Assembly (NCBI RefSeq): GCF_007828955.1
Contig: NZ_VIVR01000001.1
Coordinates: forward strand, 496,001-560,000
Source of the DNA: Kitasatospora atroaurantiaca
GTDB lineage: Bacteria; Actinomycetota; Actinomycetes; Streptomycetales; Streptomycetaceae
DNA: 64,000 nucleotides
Reading direction: 5' to 3'
Position 1 is the stretch's first letter; each line of letters opens with the position of its first letter. The notes beneath the pieces were generated by a model. The model saw only the letters and a list, made by a program, of their open reading frames with translations. It did no database searches and was not told where the DNA came from. Below, one piece after another: positions 19,366 through 26,195 of this stretch. The translations under genes and the position numbers were made by a program.

Positions 19366-20139
19366 GTGCAAAACATTTTGGAGTTCCCCGAGGTCCTGCG
19401 GCTGATCGAAGACCGCTCGGCCGCGTTCCGCGCCGCGATCGCGTCCGCCCCCGACCTTGACGTCCAGGTCCCGACCTGCCCGGACTGGACGCTGCGCGAA
19501 CTGGCGCAGCACCTCGGCGACGGCCGCCGCCGCCAGGCCGCCATCGTCGCGGCGGGCCCGGGCGCTGAGCCCCCGGCGAGGACGGACCCGAAGGGCGCCC
19601 CGACCGCGCCCCGCGACCGCGAAGCCCTTGACGCCTGGCTCGCCGAGTCGACCGAGCTCATGCTCGACGCGATGCGCGAGGCCGGCCCGGACCGCGGCTG
19701 CTGGACCTGGTGGGGCCGCTCGCAGGCCCCGGAGACCAGCGGAGCCGTGGCCCGGCACCAGATCCAGGAGATCGCCGTCCACACCTACGACGCCCAGCTC
19801 ACCCAGGGGGCCGCACAGCCGCTGCCGACGGACGTCGCGGTCGAGGGCGTCGACGAGTTCCTGACGACCGTCTCGGCGACGACCGTACCCTGGCCGTTCA
19901 AGCCGGCGACCATCGACCTGCACACGACCGAGGGCCGCTCCTGGCGCCTGACCCTCGACGCCGACGGCGTCCGCTGCGACGACCTCGCCGCCGACGCGGA
20001 GCCGGGCGACATGGCGATGCGAGGCGCAGCGAGCGAACTGGTCCTCTACTTCTACGAGCGCGTCCCGCTCGACGGCCTGGAGACCACCGGCGACACCGAG
20101 CCGATGGAGCAGCTCGCAGACTGGGACCCGAACGCGTAA
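19366..20139 (+). CDS. Maleylpyruvate isomerase family mycothiol-dependent enzyme (second copy)
   Basis: A 257-residue MDMPI/DinB-like protein. The signature VPTCPDWTLRELAQHLGDG provides the first metal His (about residue 46), and HQIQEIAVHTYDAQL gives the E-x3-H pair (about residues 132-136). The C-terminal domain includes WRLTLDADGVRCDDL. It is a diverged paralogue of the protein at 457-1248. The start is GTG 19366. It is boxed in by two direct repeats of an ISKra4 fragment and by the two halves of a split IS630. It therefore appears to have been carried, or isolated, by IS rearrangement. Substrate unknown. Confidence 0.85.
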   Translation: MQNILEFPEVLRLIEDRSAAFRAAIASAPDLDVQVPTCPDWTLRELAQHLGDGRRRQAAIVAAGPGAEPPARTDPKGAPTAPRDREALDAWLAESTELMLDAMREAGPDRGCWTWWGRSQAPETSGAVARHQIQEIAVHTYDAQLTQGAAQPLPTDVAVEGVDEFLTTVSATTVPWPFKPATIDLHTTEGRSWRLTLDADGVRCDDLAADAEPGDMAMRGAASELVLYFYERVPLDGLETTGDTEPMEQLADWDPNA

Positions 20140-20312
20140 AACGCGCACTTGTGACGCATCTGTCGGTTGTGCGCGCGCTCCTGCGGGCGCCACTGGGCCC
20201 GGGGTTGCGGACATCGCGCGGCTGCGGGCAGGCTGCGGGCCTGCTGTTCAAGGGCGAAAGGCGCACCTGCGGGCGGCTCGCGCTCGACTGGGGACAGTGC
20301 GCGGCGGGTGCA

Positions 20313-20512
20313 GATTGCTGGGACTGACCTCGTAGATCAAGCAGCGAGTCGGTAGCGGGCCCGGTGGTTGCGCTGGTGTTCTTGGTCGAGGTGGAAGGTC
20401 CAGTAACGGTCGAAGTCGCCGTTGGCGAGCAGGGCGCGGAGTCTCAGGACGGCTTCGGCCCCGGCCAGTGACCATCGGGCTCCGGTGATGTCCAGGCGGT
20501 CGCCGATCAGGT
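20313..20512 (-). pseudogene. ISKra4-like transposase, C-terminal fragment (copy 2)
   Basis: On the minus strand: [20 protein letters not shown], then [20 protein letters not shown] and [13 protein letters not shown] before the stop at 20337-20339. It is longer than copy 1 but otherwise the same segment. The two copies form a ~160-bp direct repeat flanking the mycothiol enzyme gene, a substrate for recombination that would delete the gene. Confidence 0.7.
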
Positions 20513-20524
20513 GGCGTCAGGCGC

Positions 20525-20688
20525 CTTCCGGCCGAGGCCAGCAGCATCATCGCCCGTCGATAGTGCACTGTGTTGGTGCTGCCCCGGCGCACGATCCGTT
20601 GTAACTGCTGGCCCTCCTGGTCGGTCAGCCTCCTGATCTTGACCAGCTCCGCCACCACGCCCCCAAACTCGTCGGATGTCCGTCTCAT
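20525..20688 (-). pseudogene. IS630-family transposase, N-terminal fragment
   Basis: From ATG 20688 the frame reads VKIRRLTDQEGQQLQRIVRR then GSTNTVHYRRAMMLLASAG. This is the helix-turn-helix start of the IS630 group represented by the C-terminal piece at 18960-19137. The frame leaves the family at ~20527, where the ISKra4 fragment begins. The two halves of one transposase now face each other on opposite strands 1.4 kb apart. Confidence 0.7.
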
Positions 20689-20940
20689 CCAACCGGTTCC
20701 GGCCCCGCCGCCGCCAACCCGGTAAACGTTCCCGGTCAGAGCACTGGCGAACAGGGCGAGCCGGACGGGCCGACGCCGTTCCGAGCAGCTGCGCCCTCCT
20801 GCTCCCGCAGGCACCTGGCTCAGCGACGCCGATCCCCCGGGCCGGCGGCGGTGGGCTGCCCGTCGGCTCGGCTTCGGGGTTCTGCTCCCGGAGGTCTGCC
20901 GAGGCACGGGCCTCGGCACCGTCCGGCCTAGGCTGTACGC

Positions 20941-21852
20941 ATGCCTGTGCACTCGATACCGAACGGGCCGCAGACCGGTGGAAGCGATCTGCGGGCCACC
21001 GGTCTGGACGAGGTCAGGTGCCTGCTGGCTGATCGGGATGTCGTGGTCCTGAGCGGCGCCGGGCTCTCGACCGAGTCGGGCATTCCCGACTACCGGGGCG
21101 CGACCGGCACCCTGCGGCGCCGCTCACCGATGACTTACCAGGAGTTCCTCGGCAGCGAGGAGGCCCGGCGCAGGTACTGGGCGCGCAGCCACGTCGGCCG
21201 GCAGACGATCACCCGCGCCCGGCCCAACGCCGGACACCGGGCGGTCGAGGAGCTGCGCCGGTCCGGGCACGTGTCGGCGGTGATCACCCAGAACGTGGAC
21301 GGACTGCACCGTGCCGCCGGAACCCTAGATGCCGTCGAGCTGCACGGCGGTCTCGACCGGGTGGTCTGTCTCGGGTGCCGGCACACCAGTACGCGCGACG
21401 ACCTCGACCGGCGCCTGCACGCCATGAACGGCGCCTTCAGGGACGCGGACTCACCGGTCAACCCGGACGGGGACGTGGAACTGCCCGACTCGCTGGTGGC
21501 CTCCTTCCGCATCGCGCCGTGCGAGACGTGCGGGGGCATCCTCAAACCCGACGTGGTCTTCTTCGGTGAGAACGTACCCAAGTCCCGGGTCCAGCAGTGC
21601 TACGACCTGGTCGACGGCGCACGGGCGCTCCTGGTCCTCGGGTCGTCGCTGACGGTCATGTCGGGCCTGCGCTTTGTACACCACGCCGCACGCGCCGGTA
21701 AGCCGGTCGCGATCGTGAACCAGGGAGCGACCCGCGGGGACGACTACGCGGCCGTCACAGTCTGCCTGCCACTCGGGGCGGCGATGACGGCCCTCGCGGA
21801 GCAGCTCGGGGGCGCGCGGCCGCCGCAGGGGCAGCACACGCGGCGCGCGTGA
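20941..21852 (+). CDS. Sir2-family NAD-dependent protein deacylase
   Basis: A 303-residue sirtuin. It has the NAD-binding GAGLSTESGIPDYRG (about residues 40-54) and TQNVDGLH with the following HGG that provides the catalytic His. A zinc ribbon is formed by CLGC and CETC, separated by a ~50-residue insertion. LVLGSSLTV and AIVNQGATRGD close the Rossmann fold. It removes acyl groups from protein lysines using NAD. The long gap between the Cys pairs puts it close to the class II/SIRT4-like sirtuins. ATG 20941 is the natural start. It stands alone and is intact despite IS debris on its left. Confidence 0.93.
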   Translation: MPVHSIPNGPQTGGSDLRATGLDEVRCLLADRDVVVLSGAGLSTESGIPDYRGATGTLRRRSPMTYQEFLGSEEARRRYWARSHVGRQTITRARPNAGHRAVEELRRSGHVSAVITQNVDGLHRAAGTLDAVELHGGLDRVVCLGCRHTSTRDDLDRRLHAMNGAFRDADSPVNPDGDVELPDSLVASFRIAPCETCGGILKPDVVFFGENVPKSRVQQCYDLVDGARALLVLGSSLTVMSGLRFVHHAARAGKPVAIVNQGATRGDDYAAVTVCLPLGAAMTALAEQLGGARPPQGQHTRRA

Positions 21853-21891
21853 GATCCAGCGAGTGAACGGACCGCCGGGAGAGGAGAGATC

Positions 21892-21984
21892 ATGTCGTCA
21901 TACCCCCGCCCGGACGGTGAGCCCGCGGAGCGAGACCTGCTCGGCCTCGCCGTACGCGCCGGGTCGCTGACTCCATCCTCAACC
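21892..21984 (+). other. Possible N-terminal gene stub with strong ribosome site
   Basis: ATG 21892 follows GGAGAGGAGAGATC, an excellent ribosome site, 40 bp after the sirtuin stop. The encoded start MSSYPRPDGEPAERDLLGLA looks natural for ~30 residues. Then it overlaps the convergent MpaB gene and becomes low-quality sequence. It may be the start of a second gene of a sirtuin operon whose body has been deleted. Confidence 0.3.
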
Positions 21985-22926
21985 GGTCTCCTGTGGTCCG
22001 GCGGTGGCGCTGGTCGTGGCGGTGGCCCGCGCGTACGCGGCGGCGCGGATCTGGGAGGGACCGCAGGCCCAGACCATGATCCGGCCGCCGGCCCGCGCCA
22101 CCGGGCGGTCCCAGGCTGCCCGGACCAACCAGGGTCGGCGTACGGCGAGTTCGGCCCTGGCCCAGTCCGGAAGCAGGTCGATCGAGGCGTTCGTCAGCAC
22201 CCGGACGGCAAGGCGCTCACGACGGCTGCGGCCGAAGCCGCGCAGCAGCCGGAGCACCTCCAGGGCAGGCGGCGTGACGCGCAACTCGGGCCGGATCCGG
22301 GCCAGGTAGGCCACCACCTCGGCGTGGGACCGGGGTATGTCGGTTGCGCCCAGCCGTTCGGCGACGCGTGCCGCCTCGGCGTAGTAGCTGTCGCACTCGG
22401 CGGAGCTCAGCGGGGTGGCAGAGAACGTCTGATAGCCGGTCAGAAAGCAGTGCACCTCAGCGGTGTGCACCCAGGTGAGCAGCTCCGGATCGTCGGCGCA
22501 GTAGGGGCGGCCGTCCGGTGCGGTGCCGTGGATCCGCAGATGGATCTTCCGCACGCCCGCTATCGCCTGCTCGGCCGCGGCCGTCGAGCCGAGCGTGGTG
22601 GTGGTGACGAAACGGGCCGTCCGATTGAGCCGCCCGGTCGGGTCGACCCGGAAGTCGGAGTGCGCGTCGACGGCGGCCATCGCCAGCGGATGCAGGGACT
22701 GCAGCAGCAAGGCCGCGAAGCCGCCCACCAGCATCCCGGCCGGGTGTGCGTGCACCCGCCACACCACGCTGGCCGGGCCGAAGAGGCCGGGGTCGCCGGC
22801 CGGGCGGTCGTAACGCTCCAGGTGCAGGTCCTGCCCGTGCACGGTGGCGTTGATCTCGGCCAGCAGCCGGGCGCGTACCGCGGCGAGCGGCGAGCGCCGC
22901 CCGGCTACACCAGCTCGTGATCCCAC
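21979..22926 (-). CDS. Oxygenase MpaB family protein (DUF2236)
   Basis: A 315-residue protein of the MpaB/latex-clearing-protein-like family, which binds haem b. Recognisable blocks are LLLQSLHPLAMAAVDAHSDF (haem-facing His), RTARFVTTTTLGS, and GRPYCADDPELLTWVHTAEV. MpaB is a membrane-linked oxygenase that cleaves a prenyl side chain in mycophenolate synthesis, and Lcp cleaves rubber; the bacterial homologues mostly have unknown substrates. No signal peptide is apparent. It is convergent with the sirtuin region. Start at 22926 is the longest and fits the family's usual short lead before the helical core. Confidence 0.82.
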   Translation of the reverse strand: MGSRAGVAGRRSPLAAVRARLLAEINATVHGQDLHLERYDRPAGDPGLFGPASVVWRVHAHPAGMLVGGFAALLLQSLHPLAMAAVDAHSDFRVDPTGRLNRTARFVTTTTLGSTAAAEQAIAGVRKIHLRIHGTAPDGRPYCADDPELLTWVHTAEVHCFLTGYQTFSATPLSSAECDSYYAEAARVAERLGATDIPRSHAEVVAYLARIRPELRVTPPALEVLRLLRGFGRSRRERLAVRVLTNASIDLLPDWARAELAVRRPWLVRAAWDRPVARAGGRIMVWACGPSQIRAAAYARATATTSATAGPQETG

Positions 22927-23154
22927 CGTGCCCGCCCATCGTCGCCCCTTGCCACCACACTACCGACGGGGCCGGTACCGGTGCGGGAGCGCGCAGCTGT
23001 TCGTCCGAGTGCAGGAGTTGCCCGGCGAGATCTTCGCGCTCCTCCCACAGGCGCACCGCGGCGCCCTGTCCGTCCCCCTCGATCACCTCGAAGCCCGCCT
23101 CACCGAGCTGCCCGCCCTGGCTACCCCCCTCCTCCGTCGGTGCGGGGAGTCCTA

Positions 23155-23272
23155 GGGCGCGTATCGAGTCGCGATCATCATCCGGTCCGGGTGAGGTCTT
23201 TGAGCTAGATCATCGAGGCGCGCACGTGGAGGCCGGCGAGGTAGCTGTCCGGGGTCTTGTCGTACCGGGTGG
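23155..23272 (-). pseudogene. IS5-family element end with transposase tail (inverted copy)
   Basis: Read on the minus strand, this gives YDKTPDSYLAGLHVRASMI then a stop and the element end. It is nearly the same DNA as 25550-25661 in inverted orientation, including the end GGGCG-GTATCGAGTCGCGATC. So the same IS end bounds both sides of the 2.5-kb block 23155-25661. Confidence 0.7.
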
Positions 23273-23278
23273 CGCATC

Positions 23279-23590
23279 GCCGTAGAGCTCGTCCTCGGCG
23301 GCGTCGGTCTGGCCCGCCTCCGCGAGGATCTCCTTCGCGATCTGCTCGTAGCTACGGCTGGCGTGGTTGGAGGCCGAGGCCTCGAACTTCGAGCCGTCGA
23401 CGGCGAGCACCGCCACCTCGACCAGGCCAGCCTCGGCGCAGAGGTCGAGCACCTGGCCGCAGAGGTCAGCGAGGGCCTCCTGGTGGCGGACCCGGAAGCG
23501 GGCGATCGTCGTGTGGTCGGGGGCCTGGTTTGCGCAGATCACCCGGAAGGCGACGTTCTCGCGGCAGCGGCGCTCGATCCCGTGCGAGCT
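23279..23590 (-). pseudogene. IS1182-family transposase fragment
   Basis: The minus strand encodes RRCRENVAFRVICANQAPDH, then ARFRVRHQEALADLCGQVLD and EVAVLAVDGSKFEASASNHA. This is the region up to the first catalytic Asp (VDGSK) of IS1182 transposases. The N-terminal ~100 residues and the remaining two thirds are gone. It is sandwiched between an IS5 end and a host gene. Confidence 0.75.
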
Positions 23591-23789
23591 TCGCTCGCCG
23601 CGTGGACACACGAACGCGTGTCCACCTTCAAGGGCGAAGGCCCGGGCGCCGAAAACGAGAGCATCACCTCCGGTGACAGACATATCATCGGGTCGGTCGT
23701 CAGGGCGGAAGCCGAGCCGCGCTGTCGGATTCAATTCGAAGGCGCCGACGCTCGCGCCTGACGTTACGTCCGAGTCGAGGAGGAGACAG

Positions 23790-24068
23790 TTGGCTCTGCG
23801 GAAGAAGGGCACCCGCCTGATCACGGTCGATGGCATGGCGTACCGGTGGCGTGTGTCCGGCGGGGCCGGTTGCTGCACAGGGTGCGCGTCGGGGCGGTTC
23901 GAGTTCGTGGTTGAGCAGGCCGACCAGAAGGGCGCGGTGTTGATGGCGGCGACATCGGCCTTCCCCGTGGTTCCCTCCATCGTCGGGGCGGGGGTTCGCG
24001 CCGCGCTCGATCACGGGTGGCAGCCGGCGCGAAGGGGATCGGCTTTCCGACTGACCGGGCTGGTGTAG
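23790..24068 (+). CDS. Small conserved hypothetical protein
   Basis: A 92-residue protein. TTG 23790 is preceded by GAGGAGGAGACAG, a strong ribosome site. It begins RKKGTRLITVDGMAYRWRVS, resembles a family of short streptomycete proteins with the pattern RxITVDGxxYRWxVR, and ends with AGVRAALDHGWQPARRGSAF. A GAGCCTGCASG-like Cys cluster (GGAGCCTGCAS) is in the middle. No signal peptide or known domain. It sits as an intact host gene among IS fragments, inside a block bounded by inverted IS5 ends. Confidence 0.6.
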   Translation: MALRKKGTRLITVDGMAYRWRVSGGAGCCTGCASGRFEFVVEQADQKGAVLMAATSAFPVVPSIVGAGVRAALDHGWQPARRGSAFRLTGLV

Positions 24069-24179
24069 ACCATATCCCCGCCGCCGGAGGCCCGCGATCG
24101 GAGGGCGCGCGTGGCGTCAGCGATCCGGCAACCCGACCAGGGGACCGGGGTTGCGGCCATGGCTGAGGTCAGCGGGCTC

Positions 24180-25062
24180 TCATTGGCTATCAGGTTGAAC
24201 TCGCGGCGTCGGTGGCCGGGGCTGGGCGGCGACCAGCCCTGTCTCGGCCAGGCAGCCGTCGATGAGGTGAGGCCGGCACTGGATCTTCCGTAAGCCTCGC
24301 CTGACCGTCCGCACGAGGTGGTCGGGGTCGGCGAAGGCGACGTTGGACAGGAACCCTCGTCGCAGCAGTGACCAGACGCCCTCGACCGGGTTGAGGTCGG
24401 GAGCGTACGGGGGCAGCTGATAGACGGTCAGCCACTCCTGGGACGCAATGAACTTCTTCATACCGGCGGCCAGGTGGGTGTTCAAGTTGTCCCAGATCAG
24501 GACGATCGGGCCGCCGAGCTGGGCATGCGCCGCGACGATCAGGTCGCGGTAGTCGCTCCAGGCGAAGCTCTTGCGGCCCTTGGCCTTGCCCTGGCCGTCG
24601 TCCAGCCTGGGCCGGTAGATCAGCCGGGACCGCTCGCCGGGCTTGTAGCAGGTCAGGGCGGCGATCGAGATCCGGCGGCGGGAGCGGCCGCGCACCCGGA
24701 CGACGGGCGTCTTGCCGCGGCGCCCCCAGGTGCGGGCCCGCGGCGGCGTCATCGAGACCCCGGCCTCATCTTCGAAGACCAGCCAGGCTCCGAGCGCCGC
24801 CGCTAGGCTTTTACCTGCGGCCACACCTGCCTCTTCCACACCTCGACCGCCCTGTCGTCGCGCTCGATCGCCCGGCGGACCGGCTGCTGGCACGACCAGC
24901 CGTTGCGGCGCATCAGCTTCCACACACCTTGGACCGTGTACGAGATGTGGAACCGCCGGCCGATCAGAGTCTTGATCCGCACCAGCGTCCATCGTTGGTC
25001 CTCCCAGCCGTGCGCCAGCGGTCCCTTCTCCAACTCCCGCTCCAGCTGAACGAACAAAGCGG
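24180..25062 (-). pseudogene. IS630-family transposase in two frames, N-terminus lost
   Basis: The upstream frame (25062 to 24806) has PLAHGWEDQRWTLVRIKTLI and TVQGVWKLMRRNGWSCQQPV, the winged-helix part, and ends VWPQVKA. The downstream frame has the complete catalytic triad: WLVFEDEAGVSMTP (Asp), LIWDNLNTH (Asp), and LNPVEGVWSLL (Glu). They overlap near 24812 at GGTAAAAGCC and differ by a -1 shift, which could be a natural programmed frameshift. The first ~60 residues of the transposase are cut by the IS5 fragment at 25063. It belongs to a different IS630 group than the one at 18960. Confidence 0.75.
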
Positions 25063-25639
25063 GCAGGGAGCCAACGCAGACCCCGAGCGGGAGGAGCGAC
25101 GACGCATCCGGCGTCGCCGAAAGCTGCGACTGAAGGCCGCCCTCCTGGGACGCTCCCGGGGCGGGCAGACCAGCAGGATTCACGTCGTCGGCGACCGGAA
25201 GTGTCGCCCGCTGGCGTTCATCCTGACCGCCGGGCAGGCCGCCGACAGCCCGCAGTTCATCCCCGTGCTGAAGAAGGTACGGGTCCGCGGGCCGGTCGGC
25301 CGTCCACGCACCCGACCCGACGCGGTCGCCGGGGACAAGGCCTACTCGTCCCTCGGCAACCGCACCCACCTGCGCAGACGCCGCATCAAGGCAGTCATCC
25401 CGGAGAAGAGGGACCAGGCCGCCAACCGGAAGAACAAGGGCTCCAAGGGCGGCCGACCCGTCAGCCACGACGCAGAGCTCTACAAGGAACGGAACACCGT
25501 CGAGCGCCTGATTAACAAGCTCAAGGCCTGGCGAGGCATCGCCATCCGGTACGACAAGACCCCGGACAGCTACCTCACTGGCCTCCATCTGCGCGCCTCA
25601 ATGATCTGGCTCAAAGACCTCACCCGGACCGGATGGTGA
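25063..25639 (+). pseudogene. IS5-family transposase, C-terminal two thirds
   Basis: The frame gives LGRSRGGQTSRIHVVGDRK, AGQAADSPQFIPVLKKVRVR, DAVAGDKAYSSLGNRTHLRR and ERNTVERLINKLKAWRGIAI. These are the second and third DDE blocks of an IS5/IS427-group enzyme. It lacks the N-terminal third with the first Asp. It ends at 25639, ~20 bp before the element end GATCGCGACTCGATACACGCCC. An inverted piece of the same end is at 23155-23272. Confidence 0.8.
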
Positions 25640-25666
25640 TCGCGACTCGATACACGCCCTGGAGCC

Positions 25667-25828
25667 TCAGTCCAGGTCGGTCTCCGCGAGCACCCTGCGG
25701 AGCACGCTCCAGGAGAGGTCCGAGTACGTGGTGAACTCCCGCTTTTTGCGGGCCGCAGAAACCTTCCATTCTCGTCGGGCCCATGACGACTCGTCAGGCA
25801 AATGGTGTAGCGCCGGATTGCTCCGCAT
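25667..25828 (-). CDS. Small hypothetical protein
   Basis: A 53-residue frame from ATG 25828: MRSNPALHHLPDESSWARRE, then RKKREFTTYSDLSWSVLRRV. The composition (Trp, Arg, Ser mix) looks protein-like, and an AGGGGGG tract lies ~11 bases before the start. I do not recognise a family. The stop is only six bases from the IS5 end, so the natural C-terminus may have been cut off. Confidence 0.4.
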   Translation of the reverse strand: MRSNPALHHLPDESSWARREWKVSAARKKREFTTYSDLSWSVLRRVLAETDLD

Positions 25829-26195
25829 GCCGACGTGGTCCCCCCTGCGCGACGGGCGGTCGGGCCCTGCGCCCGGGCGGGCCCTGCGCCTCCAGGATTC
25901 GCGACTCCGAACCCCCGGGGTCAACGCCTGCTTGTCACCCGGGAACTGGCGGAGCGGCCGTCGATACCAGGCGGGTAGGCGCGCTCCGACGGGGCGGCGA
26001 AGCCATCAGCAGCCAGCGGGAGCGGGCCGACGTTCTCGGCGTCCACCGCCCTGGGCGCTGGCGTGACCACCGCACCGGCGGACCCGACCGTTGCGACACG
26101 TATGCGGATGCCCGCGTGTCTCGACACGTGGCAGTGGTCGTTCGCATACGGTGACGATCCGTCAGTAATTCCGTCTACGACGGAGGGAGACGCGC
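25829..26195. other. Intergenic leader of the secreted flavoprotein gene
   Basis: No gene is supported here. A short GC-rich repeat (GCGGTCGGGCCCTGCGCCCGGGCGGGCCCTGCGCC) near 25857-25890 can fold. The last bases contain GGAGGGAG, the ribosome site of the gene at 26196. Confidence 0.3.
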
